DNA of 64,000 nt from DATIRA01 sp963766505 (GTDB lineage: Bacteria; Pseudomonadota; Gammaproteobacteria; Steroidobacterales; Steroidobacteraceae): assembly GCA_963766505.1 (NCBI GenBank), contig CAVYAL010000005.1, positions 496,001 through 560,000 on the forward strand, in the 5' to 3' direction. Below are positions 28,065 through 36,544 of the stretch, piece by piece. The first letter of the stretch is position 1. The number at the start of each line of letters is the position of its first letter. The notes beneath the pieces were generated by a model. It did not search any database and was not told where the DNA came from. It worked only from the letters and a program-made list of their open reading frames with translations. A program made the position numbers and the translations under genes.

Positions 28065-28943
28065 CTAGCGCGTCCGGGACGTCTTGCCGTCGAGCGTCAG
28101 CAGCGGCCCGTACAGGTCCGGTCGGCGGTCCCTGAACACGCCCCAGGCATGACGCTGCGCGCGTACGGCCTCGAGGTCGAACGTAGCGGTCAACACGGTC
28201 TCGGATTCCCGGTCGGCCTCGACCACCTTCTCTCCCGTCGGACCGGCGACGAACGACGACCCGTAGAAGGTCATCTCGTACTTCTGGCCGCGCTCGGTTC
28301 CGACGCGGTTCGATGCGACCAGCGGCACCAGGTTGGCGGCGGCGTGCCCCTGCATGCAGCGCTGCCAGTGATCGCGTGTGTCCATGCTTGCGTCGTGAGG
28401 CTCCGAACCGATGGCCGTCGGGTACAGCAGGACCTCTGCTCCCATCAGGGCCATGCATCTCGCCGACTCCGGGAACCACTGGTCCCAGCAGATTGCGGCA
28501 CCGATCCGCCCGTACTGCGTATTCCACACACGAAAGCCCGTGTCTCCCGGCGAGAAATAATACTTCTCGTGGTAGCCGGGCCCTTCGGGGATGTGCGACT
28601 TGCGGTACACGCCGAGACTCGTGCCGTCCGCGTCGATCATGACCAGTGAGTTGAAGTACGCGTTGCTGGACCGCTCGAAGACGCTGAGCGGCAGGACGAC
28701 CGAGAGTTCCCTCGCCAGCGCCTGGAACCGGCCGACCACCGGGGAGTCCTCGATCGGGCGGGCCAGTTCGAAGTGACTGGCCAGGTGGTCCTTGCAGAAA
28801 TAGGGGGTCTCGAAAAGCTCTTGCAGCAGAATGACTTGAGCGCCTTTTCTCGCAGCTTCTCGAACCAGGCTCTCGGCACGGTCCAGGTTCGCGGCCGGGT
28901 CCTCGCCACATCGGAACTGCGTAGCCGCAAGCGTGAGATTCAT
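28065..28943 (-). CDS. aguB: N-carbamoylputrescine amidase AguB
   Basis: 292 residues, nitrilase superfamily. Triad: Glu42 (ILLQELFETPYFC), Lys115 (GVYRKSHIPEGPGYHEKYYF, 111-130) and Cys152 (AAICWDQWFPE). The ELFETPYFCKDH and KSHIPEGPGYHEKY motifs are diagnostic for AguB. It hydrolyses N-carbamoylputrescine to putrescine, CO2 and ammonia, feeding the putrescine catabolic genes elsewhere in the window. Its usual partner, agmatine deiminase AguA, is not encoded here. It stops 7 bases before the exonuclease start, so it may share transcription with that unrelated gene. Confidence 0.94.
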   Translation of the reverse strand: MNLTLAATQFRCGEDPAANLDRAESLVREAARKGAQVILLQELFETPYFCKDHLASHFELARPIEDSPVVGRFQALARELSVVLPLSVFERSSNAYFNSLVMIDADGTSLGVYRKSHIPEGPGYHEKYYFSPGDTGFRVWNTQYGRIGAAICWDQWFPESARCMALMGAEVLLYPTAIGSEPHDASMDTRDHWQRCMQGHAAANLVPLVASNRVGTERGQKYEMTFYGSSFVAGPTGEKVVEADRESETVLTATFDLEAVRAQRHAWGVFRDRRPDLYGPLLTLDGKTSRTR

Positions 28944-29023
28944 TTCCGTCCTCGGCTTCTGATGGCCCGGCGCCAGGGAAGCGCGAGTCTATGATGCCGC
29001 GCCGCTGGCACCAACCGCAGGCC

Positions 29024-29064
29024 GCTGCCGACCGCGTCACCCGCCGTTTCGGGCGGTCGGCAGC
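29024..29064. repeat. 10-bp inverted repeat in the aguB/DUF937-OmpA spacer
   Basis: GCTGCCGACC at 29024-29033 is matched perfectly by GGTCGGCAGC at 29055-29064 across a 21-base loop that can itself pair at its edge. It lies between divergent genes. No T-tract follows, so I see no terminator; a regulatory or extragenic repeat role is possible. Confidence 0.45.
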
Positions 29065-29205
29065 GTCACACGGACCAGAGGTTATGTGAAACAATATTGG
29101 ACCCCAACACGAAGGGAAGGGGGGCTGCGTCCGGCGACAAGGCATTCCAGGGCCAGCCTGCCACGGTCAAGAGCAACAAATTCACCGCTCTCCAGGGAGA
29201 TGAAC

Positions 29206-30282
29206 ATGTCCGACAACCTGCTTGATGCACTTTCCGATCTGATGACGCCGAGCCTGCTCGGCCGCGCAGCCGGCGCGCTAGGCGAGCCGGAGGCCGCGGT
29301 TTCCAAGGGCATGGGCGCGGTGTTGCCGCTGCTGATGGGCGGCCTCGCCAGTCGCGCCGATGACAACGACTTCATGTCCTCGCTGTTCGGCCTGGTGACC
29401 GACAAGGACAACGATCCAGGCATCCTGGACGACGTCGGCCGCCTGCTCGGCGCCGGCGCCTCGTCGCTGCCCATGATGGCGCTGGGAGGCAAGTTCCTGA
29501 ACCTGCTGTTCGGCAACAGGATGGACAACGTCGCCGGCGCCGTCGGAAATTATGCGGGCGTCAAGCCGTCCACCGCTTCGTCCATGTTGCGTTTCGCGTC
29601 GCCGCTGCTGCTCGGCATGCTTGGCAAGACCGTAAAGAGCAAGGCGCTCAACGCGGCAGGGCTCGGCGGCCTGCTGCTTGGACAGAAGGACAAGTACAAG
29701 GCAAGCCTGCCGGGACCGTTCGCCCGGCTCGACGACTACATCGCCGGCCCGGCGCGCGCGGCCCACGTAGCGCCGCCGCCGATGCCCGATAAGAAGTCCT
29801 CGATCTGGCGCTGGCTGCTGCCGCTGCTGGTGATCCTGGGCGCCTTGTGGCTGCTGTCCCGCTGCATGGGTCCGAAGGAGGAACCGGTAACCATGGCCCC
29901 GGCACCGGCCGTCGAGCCCGCGCCGGCGCCGGCCGTCGAGCCCGCGCCGATGGCGATGCCTGAAGCGCCGGCCAATGCCGTCGTCTTCTTCGACGTCGAC
30001 AAGGCAGAGCTGCCGGCCGCGGCAGGCGCGGAACTCGCGGGCACGATCGAGTACATGCTCGCCAACCCGTCGGCCCGGGCCAACATCACCGGTTACCACG
30101 ATCCGACCGGCGACAAGACCTACAACGAGGACCTCGCGAAGAACCGCGCAATGACGGTCCGTGATGCACTGGTCGCGGCAGGCATCAGCGAGGACCGGCT
30201 CGACCTCGACAAGCCGGTCGAGACGACTGGCACCGGCTCGCTGGACGAAGCACGCCGCGTCGAGGTTCGAATCAATCCTTGA
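29206..30282 (+). CDS. DUF937 (YidB-like) protein fused to an OmpA peptidoglycan-binding domain
   Basis: 358 residues. Residues 1-150 are a DUF937-type helical domain (LLDALSDLMTPSLLGRAAGA). A single transmembrane segment at about 191-210 (WRWLLPLLVILGALWLL) is followed by a Pro/Ala/Glu linker with a duplicated PAPAVEPA unit. The C-terminal OmpA domain has GYHDPTGDKTYNEDLAKNRA and ARRVEVRINP. The OmpA part should bind peptidoglycan in the periplasm, anchoring the inner-membrane protein. I preferred ATG at 29206 because GGGAG is spaced 6 bases from it; the ATG at 29200 abuts that site. Role unknown. Confidence 0.82.
   Translation: MSDNLLDALSDLMTPSLLGRAAGALGEPEAAVSKGMGAVLPLLMGGLASRADDNDFMSSLFGLVTDKDNDPGILDDVGRLLGAGASSLPMMALGGKFLNLLFGNRMDNVAGAVGNYAGVKPSTASSMLRFASPLLLGMLGKTVKSKALNAAGLGGLLLGQKDKYKASLPGPFARLDDYIAGPARAAHVAPPPMPDKKSSIWRWLLPLLVILGALWLLSRCMGPKEEPVTMAPAPAVEPAPAPAVEPAPMAMPEAPANAVVFFDVDKAELPAAAGAELAGTIEYMLANPSARANITGYHDPTGDKTYNEDLAKNRAMTVRDALVAAGISEDRLDLDKPVETTGTGSLDEARRVEVRINP
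29899..29946 (+). repeat. Tandem 24-bp repeat inside the DUF937-OmpA gene
   Basis: Two adjacent 24-base units (29899-29922 and 29923-29946) differ at one base and encode a duplicated Pro-Ala-Pro-Ala-Val-Glu-Pro-Ala linker. Being a multiple of three, copy-number change would lengthen the periplasmic linker without a frameshift. Confidence 0.8.
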
Positions 30283-30322
30283 CGAAGCGAACGGCGCGGG
30301 CTTCCGCGCCTGGCTGACTGCG

Positions 30323-30352
30323 ACCGGGCCCCGCGAGGGGCCCGGTCTGTTT
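30323..30352 (+). terminator. Intrinsic terminator after the DUF937-OmpA gene
   Basis: A perfect 10-bp stem (30323-30332 with 30337-30346) closes a GCGA tetraloop and is followed by CTGTTTC. It starts 40 bases past the stop at 30282 and reaches the end of the convergent ackA gene. The U-tract is short. Confidence 0.7.
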
Positions 30353-31542
30353 CAGCAGGCCGCAGCGTCGAGCAGCGCCACGACGTGGCGGGCGATCATG
30401 CTCTCCTCGTCGGTCGGAACGACCCAGGCGGAGACCGCGCTCCCCGGCGGACTGATGCGAGGCCCGTGCCGGGCATTGGCCGCGGTATCGAGTTCCACGC
30501 CGAGCCAGGCGCTGCCCTCGCAGATGCGCTGCCTCACCTGCGGCTGGTGCTCGCCGATGCCGGCCGTGAACACGATCGAATCGAGCCCGCCGAGCGCCGC
30601 GGCCAGCGACCCGAGCTCGCGGCAGGCGCGGTATACGAAGACATCGACGGCCCTGCGCGCGCTCGGCTCGCTGCTCTCGAGCAGCACACGCATATCGCTC
30701 GAGATCCCGGACATGCCCAGCAGTCCCGACTCCCGGTACAGGAGCCGCTCGATTTCGCGCGGCGACATCCCGAGCTCGTCCATCAGGAACAGCAGCACAC
30801 CCGGGTCGAGCGAGCCGCTGCGCGTACCCATCGGCAGCCCCTCGACGGCGGTGAAGCCCATCGTCGTAGCGACGCTGCGCCCCGCGGCGAGCGCACACAT
30901 GCTCGCGCCGTTGCCGAGGTGCAGCACGACCGTGCGGCCGCTGGCCGCGTTCGCATCGATTCCCTGCAGCGCCGAGGCGATGTATTCGTAGGACAGCCCG
31001 TGGAACCCGTAGCGCCGGACGCCGGCCGCAGCGAACCGCAGCGGCAGCGCGAACAGCTGCGCCGTCTCGGGAATCGTGGCGTGGAAGGCGGTATCGAAGC
31101 AGGCGACCTGCGGCACGCCCGGCCGGCGCTCGAGCAGCCGGCGGATCGCGGCGAGGTTGTGTGGCTGGTGCAGCGGCGCGAGCGGCACGTAGCGTTCGAG
31201 CCGCCCGAGCACCTCGCGGTCCACCCGCACAGGGGAGCGGAACTCCAGTCCGCCGTGCACGACCCGGTGCCCGACCGCCGCGAGCTCCTCGCCGGCGAGT
31301 TCTTCGCGCAGGAAATCCAGCAGCTCGTCGAGGGCCTCCGGATGGCTGGATGCACCGCCGAGATCGCGTGAGACGGCGGCGCTGCCGGTACGCCGAACCT
31401 CCAGCCTCGGCGAGCCGCCGATGCCCGATACCTGGCCGTCGAGCTCGACCGCGAGCCCCTGGCCCCGCTTGCGGAACGCGCAGTACTTGATGCTCGAGGA
31501 CCCGGCATTCAGCACCAGCACGATGTCCGCGAGCGCCTTCAC
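30352..31542 (-). CDS. ackA: Acetate kinase AckA
   Basis: 396 residues. The N-terminal phosphate site is VLNAGSSSIKY (10-20); HRVVHGG, QVACFDTAFHATIP, GVRRYGFHGLSYEYI, LHLGNGASMCA and FTAGIGEH are all present. It interconverts acetyl phosphate plus ADP with acetate plus ATP; propionate or butyrate may also serve. The GTG start overlaps the stop of the upstream phosphate acyltransferase as GTGA, a classic coupled pair. Located next to puuC and puuR, it may dispose of acyl-CoA produced during amine breakdown. Confidence 0.94.
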   Translation of the reverse strand: MKALADIVLVLNAGSSSIKYCAFRKRGQGLAVELDGQVSGIGGSPRLEVRRTGSAAVSRDLGGASSHPEALDELLDFLREELAGEELAAVGHRVVHGGLEFRSPVRVDREVLGRLERYVPLAPLHQPHNLAAIRRLLERRPGVPQVACFDTAFHATIPETAQLFALPLRFAAAGVRRYGFHGLSYEYIASALQGIDANAASGRTVVLHLGNGASMCALAAGRSVATTMGFTAVEGLPMGTRSGSLDPGVLLFLMDELGMSPREIERLLYRESGLLGMSGISSDMRVLLESSEPSARRAVDVFVYRACRELGSLAAALGGLDSIVFTAGIGEHQPQVRQRICEGSAWLGVELDTAANARHGPRISPPGSAVSAWVVPTDEESMIARHVVALLDAAAC

Positions 31543-32930
31543 TGCGCCACGGACTCGGGCGGCTGTCGACGCGCGTGCGCAAGCAGCTTTGCAACCGCCG
31601 CCGAACCGACGCGCATGCGGGTATTGTCGGCCCGGCTGGTGAGTATCACCGGCACCCGTGCCCCGAGCACGATGCCGGCGCTGTCGGCGCCGGCGAAATA
31701 CTGCAGCTGCTTGGCGAGCATGTTGCCCGCCTCGATGTCCGGCACCAGCAGCACGTCCGCTCGGCCGGCCACCGGCGAGGCGATCTGCTTGGTGCGCGCC
31801 GCGGTCTCGCTGATCGCGTTGTCGAAGGCCAGCGGACCGTCCAGCACGGCGCCCTCGATCTGCCCCCGGTCAGCCATCTTGCAGAGCGCGGCGGCATCGA
31901 TCGTCGAGCGCATCTCGGAGCTCACCGTCTCGACCGCGGCGAGTATCGCCACCCGCGGTTCGACCACGCCGAGCACGCGCGCGAGGTCGATGGCGTTGCG
32001 CACGATGTCGGCCTTGTCGCTCAGGGTCGGCGCGATGTTGATCGCCGCGTCCGTGACCAGAAGCATCCTTTCGTAGGCCGGGATGTCCATCACGAACACG
32101 TGGCTGATCCGGCGTTCGGTGCGCAGGCCCGTGCCCGCCGCGACGATCTCGGTCATCAGCTCGTCGGTGTGCAGGCTGCCCTTCATCAGCGTCTCGACCT
32201 CGCCGCGTCGCGCGAGCTCCACTGCGGTCGCCGCGGCTGCGTGGCTGTGCGGCGCCGGTACCAGCCGGAAACCGCTGATGTCGAGCCGCCCTTCCGACGC
32301 AGTGGCCCGGATGCGCGCCTCGGGTCCCACCAGCACGGGGAGGATGAGCCCGCGGCGCGCCGCCTCGACCGCGCCGGCGAGCGATGCCGGGTCGCAGGGA
32401 TGCACCACGGCGCAGCTCACGGGCTCGAGCGGTTCGCAGCGCCTGAGCAACTGAACGAAGACGTCGTTGCGGCGCAGGATGATTTCAGGCGTCGCGAGCT
32501 CCGAATAGGTCAGCCTCGTACGCGGCGCCTCGACCACGACCTCGCCCCGGAGCAGCGAGCGGCCCGCCACCGCCGCGGCGCAGTCGAACGTGGCCCGCCC
32601 GGAGGATCTGTCCTTTGCGAGCAGCGTGACGCGTACCTCCACGACGTCGCCGACGTGCAACTCGCCGTCGAACTCGAGCCGCTGCGCGACGATGCGGGTG
32701 CCCGGTCCGGGCAGCCTGCGCTCGAGCAGTCCTGAGACGAACGCCTCTGCGGCTACCGCGTCCACGAACATCCCGCGGCCTGCCCGCTCGTCGTCCTCGA
32801 CGTGAAACGGCACGACGTCGCCGGACACCAGCGCCAGCGCCTCCACGTCGGTGCGGCTCAGGCTGCGGGAGTACTCAGCGCTGGCTCCTACCTCGAGCTC
32901 GTCGAAGGTCAGGTTGCTGTAGTCGTTCAT
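31539..32930 (-). CDS. MaoC-like hydratase fused to phosphate acetyl/butyryltransferase
   Basis: 463 residues. Residues 1-140 have a hot-dog MaoC-like fold (FDELEVGASAEYSRSLSRTD, VSGDVVPFHVEDD); the catalytic Asp and His are present in modified context (DVVPFH). Residues about 155-463 are a phosphate acyltransferase (VHPCDPASLAGAVEAARRG, MKGSLHTDELM, LDGPLAFDNAIS, ADVLLVPDIEAGNMLAKQL). It would convert acyl-CoA and phosphate to acyl phosphate, the substrate of the coupled AckA. This fused form is known in proteobacteria. Chain-length preference is unknown. Start: ATG 32928-32930. Confidence 0.88.
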   Translation of the reverse strand: MNDYSNLTFDELEVGASAEYSRSLSRTDVEALALVSGDVVPFHVEDDERAGRGMFVDAVAAEAFVSGLLERRLPGPGTRIVAQRLEFDGELHVGDVVEVRVTLLAKDRSSGRATFDCAAAVAGRSLLRGEVVVEAPRTRLTYSELATPEIILRRNDVFVQLLRRCEPLEPVSCAVVHPCDPASLAGAVEAARRGLILPVLVGPEARIRATASEGRLDISGFRLVPAPHSHAAAATAVELARRGEVETLMKGSLHTDELMTEIVAAGTGLRTERRISHVFVMDIPAYERMLLVTDAAINIAPTLSDKADIVRNAIDLARVLGVVEPRVAILAAVETVSSEMRSTIDAAALCKMADRGQIEGAVLDGPLAFDNAISETAARTKQIASPVAGRADVLLVPDIEAGNMLAKQLQYFAGADSAGIVLGARVPVILTSRADNTRMRVGSAAVAKLLAHARRQPPESVAQ

Positions 32931-32948
32931 CTCTGCACCGCCACTGCC

Positions 32949-34451
32949 TCAGTGAGACAGGTCGATCCAGGTCGTCTTGAGCTCGGTGTACTTGTCGAAG
33001 GCGTGCAGCGACTTGTCGCGGCCCGTGCCGGACTGCTTGAAGCCGCCGAACGGCACCGTGATGTCATCGGCGTCGTAGCAGTTCACGTACACGACGCCGG
33101 CCCGGAGCGCTCTCGCGATCCGGTGCGCGCGAGTCAGGTCGCGCGTCCACACGGCGGCGGCCAGGCCGTAGATCACCGAATTACCCAGGTTGACTGCCTC
33201 CTCCGCGTCGCGGACCGTGATCGCTGCGAGCACCGGCCCGAAGATCTCCTCGGTCGCGATCCGCATGCCGGGCTGGACGCCGCCGAACACGGTAGGCTCT
33301 ACGTAGCAGCCGCCAGCTACCGGCTCGACCTGCCGCCCTCCTGCCAGCAGCTCGGCACCCTCGTCCCTGCCGGCCGCGATGTAGCCGAGCACGGTCCCGA
33401 GCTGCGTCTCGTCGACGATCGCGCCGAGGCGGGTGGCGGGGTCGAGCGGGTCGTTGGCGACGAGCCGCCGACCCGCCGCGATGACCTTCTCGAGTACGCG
33501 ATCGCGGACTGCTTCCTCGACGATCAGCCGCGAGCCGGCCGAGCACATTTCGCCCTGGTTGAAGAAGATCGCCGAGGCGGCCGTCTCGGCGGCCCGGTCG
33601 AGGTCCGGGCAATCGGCCAGGATGATGTTCGGCGATTTTCCGCCGCACTCGAGCCAGACCCGCTTCATGTTCGACTGCGAGGCGTACTGCAGCATCAGCT
33701 TGCCGGTGCGGGTCGAGCCCGTGAAGCCGATGCAGTCCACGTCCATGTGCAGCGCAAGCGCCTGGCCAGCGGTGTGGCCGAAGCCGGGCAGCACGTTGAA
33801 GACCCCGTCCGGCAGGCCGGCCTCGGCCGCCAGGGCCGCGATCCGGATGGCGCTGAGCGGCGACTTCTCGGAAGGCTTCAGCACGACCGAGTTTCCGGCG
33901 GCAAGCGCCGGTCCCAGCTTCCAGGCAGCCATGATCATCGGGAAATTCCACGGCACGATCGCCGCGACGACCCCGACCGGCTCGCGGGTGATCAGCGCAA
34001 GCGCCTCGTGGCCCGTGGGCGCAACCTCGTCGTAGATCTTGTCCACCGCCTCGGCGTACCAGGCGATGCAGCGCGCCGTCGCGGGCACGTCCACGGCCAG
34101 GCTGTCGGAGATGGGCTTGCCCATGTCGAGCGTCTCTAGCAGCGCGAGTTCGTCGCCGTGGGCCACGATCAGCTCCGCGAACCGCTGCAGCACCCGCTTG
34201 CGCTCACGCGGTGGCTGGCGCGCCCAGCGGCCCTGCTCGAAGGCGCGGCGCGCGGCCGCGACGGCACGATCCGCATCGGCTGGACCGGTAGAAGCCACCC
34301 TTGCGAGCAACCTGCCGTCGATCGGGCTCAGGCAGTCGAAGGTCTCGCCGCTCGCGGCGTCGGTATAGCGACCGTCGATGAAGGCCTGACCGCCGATCGA
34401 CAGCTCGCGTGCGCGATCGTGCCAGCCGGGCCCGGGGAGCGGAGTATTCAT
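32949..34451 (-). CDS. puuC: Gamma-glutamyl-aminobutyraldehyde dehydrogenase (PuuC/KauB-type)
   Basis: 500 residues, aldehyde dehydrogenase superfamily. Oxyanion Asn169 lies in VPWNFPM, the general base Glu268 in WLECGGKSPNI, and the nucleophile Cys303 in NQGEMCSAGSRL, with EEIFGPV and PFGGFKQSGTGRDK near the C-terminus. It oxidises the aldehyde from PuuB, or 4-aminobutanal from SpuC, using NAD(P). A GTG at 34466 directly abuts the puuR stop; I prefer ATG at 34449-34451 with AGGA eight bases upstream. Encoded immediately after puuR on the same strand. Confidence 0.9.
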   Translation of the reverse strand: MNTPLPGPGWHDRARELSIGGQAFIDGRYTDAASGETFDCLSPIDGRLLARVASTGPADADRAVAAARRAFEQGRWARQPPRERKRVLQRFAELIVAHGDELALLETLDMGKPISDSLAVDVPATARCIAWYAEAVDKIYDEVAPTGHEALALITREPVGVVAAIVPWNFPMIMAAWKLGPALAAGNSVVLKPSEKSPLSAIRIAALAAEAGLPDGVFNVLPGFGHTAGQALALHMDVDCIGFTGSTRTGKLMLQYASQSNMKRVWLECGGKSPNIILADCPDLDRAAETAASAIFFNQGEMCSAGSRLIVEEAVRDRVLEKVIAAGRRLVANDPLDPATRLGAIVDETQLGTVLGYIAAGRDEGAELLAGGRQVEPVAGGCYVEPTVFGGVQPGMRIATEEIFGPVLAAITVRDAEEAVNLGNSVIYGLAAAVWTRDLTRAHRIARALRAGVVYVNCYDADDITVPFGGFKQSGTGRDKSLHAFDKYTELKTTWIDLSH

Positions 34452-34466
34452 GCCGTGTTCCTGCAC

Positions 34467-35024
34467 TCAGAATGTCGGGGGACTGTTCGCGGAGATGATC
34501 TCGCAGGGTACGCTGCCGGTGTTGCGGAACCGGTGCGGGATCGCGCTGGAGAAGTAATAGGCGTCGCCTGGACCGAGGATCCGCGTCTCGCCGCCGACCG
34601 TCAGCTCGATCTCCCCGGCTACGATCACGCCGCCCTCCTCGCCCTCGTGGCGGAGCATGTCTGCGCCGGTATCCGCCCCTGGCGCATAGCGTTCCTGCAG
34701 CAGCGACAGTGCGCGGTTGGGTCGCCGGGCTGCCACGAGTCGCAGCGACACCGATCGGTCGCCCAGTTCGGTGAGTTCCTCGCCGGCGTAGAAGACCTGC
34801 GGTCGGGAGCGCAGGTCCAGCGTGAAGAACTCGGCGAGCGACATCGGTATCCCGTCCAGCACCTTCTTCAGCGAGCTCACCGATGGACTCACTCGGTTCT
34901 GCTCGATCAGCGATATCAGGCCGTTGGTAACTCCCGCGCGCTTGGCCAGCTCGCGCTGGGACAGGCCGTACATGGTTCGCACGGCACGCAGATGCGCCCC
35001 TACGTCGGGAATCGTTTCGCTCAC
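34467..35024 (-). CDS. puuR: Polyamine-responsive repressor PuuR (XRE helix-turn-helix plus cupin)
   Basis: 185 residues, exactly the length of E. coli PuuR. An XRE helix-turn-helix covers residues about 10-65 (GLSQRELAKRAGVTNGLISL and SPSVSSLKKVLDG). The cupin domain at about 105-180 ends in FRNTGSVPCEIISANSPPTF, very like PuuR. It binds operators in the absence of putrescine. The frame continues to a TTG at 35096, but that codon belongs to a TTGACA promoter box, so I chose GTG at 35022-35024. It is probably autoregulated and controls the divergent aminotransferase and the puu genes. Confidence 0.9.
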   Translation of the reverse strand: MSETIPDVGAHLRAVRTMYGLSQRELAKRAGVTNGLISLIEQNRVSPSVSSLKKVLDGIPMSLAEFFTLDLRSRPQVFYAGEELTELGDRSVSLRLVAARRPNRALSLLQERYAPGADTGADMLRHEGEEGGVIVAGEIELTVGGETRILGPGDAYYFSSAIPHRFRNTGSVPCEIISANSPPTF

Positions 35025-35067
35025 GAGGTGTTCAAGATCCTGCACGTTGGAGACGGAACTGCGCAAA

Positions 35068-35096
35068 GTTTTGGCTGCAATTGTCGCAAGTGTCAA
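35068..35096 (-). promoter_or_regulatory. Candidate promoter for puuR-puuC-pta-ackA
   Basis: Minus strand: consensus -35 TTGACA at 35091-35096, then a 17-base spacer and a weak -10 CAAAAC at 35068-35073. It overlaps the divergent promoter on the other strand. Confidence 0.5.
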
Positions 35097-35109
35097 TTTT
35101 TCTTATCAT
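35081..35109 (+). promoter_or_regulatory. Candidate promoter for the divergent omega-aminotransferase gene
   Basis: TTGTCG at 35081-35086, a 17-base spacer, then TATCAT at 35104-35109, lying in an AT-rich island. The start codon follows 31 bases later. The two divergent promoters occupy the same 40 bases, an arrangement suited to control of both directions by one PuuR site. Confidence 0.5.
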
Positions 35110-35140
35110 CGCGAATCACCCCTCCCGCCCGGAACCCCGC

Positions 35141-36469
35141 ATGTCAGCAACCGCTCAATTCGATCGGGCCGAACTCGAGTCCTTCTGGATGCCGTTCACC
35201 GCGAACCGGCAGTTCAAGGCGAACCCGCGGCTGCTCGCGCGTGCGCAGGGCATGCACTACTGGACAACGGATGGCCGGCAGATCCTCGATGGGGTGGCCG
35301 GGCTGTGGTGCGTGAACGCTGGTCACGGCCGTAGCGAGATCACCGAGGCGGTGTCCCGCCAGATCGCCGAGATGGACTACGCACCGCCATTCCAGATGGG
35401 CCACCCCGGCGCCTTCGAGCTGGCGAATCGGGTCGTCGACTGGCTGCCGGACGGACTGAACCACGTGTTCTTCACCAATTCGGGCTCCGAGTCGGTGGAT
35501 ACCGCGCTGAAGATCGCTCTCGCCTACCACCGCGTGCGCGGCGAGGGCACACGCACGCGCTTCATCGGCCGCGAGCGCGGCTACCACGGCGTCGGCTTCG
35601 GAGGCATCTCGGTCGGCGGCATGGTCAACAACCGCAAGTGGTTCGGCAGCCAGCTGCCCGGCGTGGACCACCTGCCGCACACGCACGACCTGGCGCACAA
35701 CGCCTACTCGCGCGGCGAACCCGGGTGGGGTGCGCACCTGGCAGACGAGCTGGAGCGTATCGTCGCGCTGCACGATGCGAGCACGATCGCAGCAGTGATC
35801 GTCGAACCGGTGGCCGGTTCGACCGGCGTGCTGCTGCCGCCGAAGGGCTACCTGGGCCGGCTGCGCGAGATCTGCAGCCGGCACGGCATCCTGCTGATCT
35901 TCGACGAGGTGATCACCGGGTTCGGCCGGCTCGGCGCGCCGTTCGCCGCGGACTACTTCGGCGTCGTTCCGGACATGATCACGATGGCCAAGGGCCTGAC
36001 GAACGGCGCTGTGCCGATGGGCGCAGTCGCAGCACGGAGCGAGATCTACCAGGCGTTCATGCAGGGGCCCGACAATGCGATCGAGCTGTTCCACGGCTAC
36101 ACGTACTCCGCACACCCGGTCGCCTGCGCTGCCGGCAACGCGACCCAGGAAATCTACCGACGCGACGGCCTGCTGACGCGTGCCGCCGAGATGGCCGATT
36201 ACTGGGCCGACGCGGTGCACTCGCTGAAGGGACTCCCGCACGTCATCGACCTGCGCAACCTCGGGCTGATAGGGGCCGTGGAACTCGAGCCGATTGCGGG
36301 CCGACCGGGAGCGCGCGCCTTCGACGCCTTCCTGCGTGCGTTCGAGAAGGGAATACTGATCCGCGTGACCGGCGACATCATCGCGCTGTCGCCGCCGTTG
36401 ATCATAGAACGCCCGCACGTGGATGAGCTCTTCGGCAGGCTGGCCGAGGTGCTGCGCGAGACGCCCTGA
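35141..36469 (+). CDS. Beta-alanine/omega-amino acid-pyruvate aminotransferase (class III)
   Basis: 442 residues. FWMPFTANRQFKANPRLLAR at the N-terminus, GLWCVNAGHGRSEI at 54-67, FFTNSGSESVDTALK at 110-124, Asp255 in LLIFDEVITGFGR and the PLP lysine Lys284 in MITMAKGLTNGAVPMGA match BauA/omega-amino acid:pyruvate transaminases. In polyamine catabolism it could transaminate GABA, beta-alanine or putrescine, replacing the GABA transaminase PuuE, which is absent. I chose ATG 35141-35143 because the upstream part of the frame overlaps the promoter. Its position opposite puuR supports a polyamine role. Confidence 0.88.
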   Translation: MSATAQFDRAELESFWMPFTANRQFKANPRLLARAQGMHYWTTDGRQILDGVAGLWCVNAGHGRSEITEAVSRQIAEMDYAPPFQMGHPGAFELANRVVDWLPDGLNHVFFTNSGSESVDTALKIALAYHRVRGEGTRTRFIGRERGYHGVGFGGISVGGMVNNRKWFGSQLPGVDHLPHTHDLAHNAYSRGEPGWGAHLADELERIVALHDASTIAAVIVEPVAGSTGVLLPPKGYLGRLREICSRHGILLIFDEVITGFGRLGAPFAADYFGVVPDMITMAKGLTNGAVPMGAVAARSEIYQAFMQGPDNAIELFHGYTYSAHPVACAAGNATQEIYRRDGLLTRAAEMADYWADAVHSLKGLPHVIDLRNLGLIGAVELEPIAGRPGARAFDAFLRAFEKGILIRVTGDIIALSPPLIIERPHVDELFGRLAEVLRETP

Positions 36470-36472
36470 ACG

Positions 36473-36506
36473 AAAACGCCCGGCTCTCCTTGCGGAGAGC
36501 CGGGCG
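36473..36506. terminator. Bidirectional intrinsic terminator between the aminotransferase and torF-like genes
   Basis: A perfect 13-bp stem (36477-36489 with 36494-36506) closes a TTGC loop. Four A residues precede it at 36473-36476, giving a U-tract for the minus-strand gene that stops at 36545. The plus side has only TGTTGCC, so termination is probably stronger on the minus strand. Confidence 0.85.
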
Positions 36507-36544
36507 TGTTGCCTTATCCGGCAGAGCCGCTCAGGCCAGCGTCG

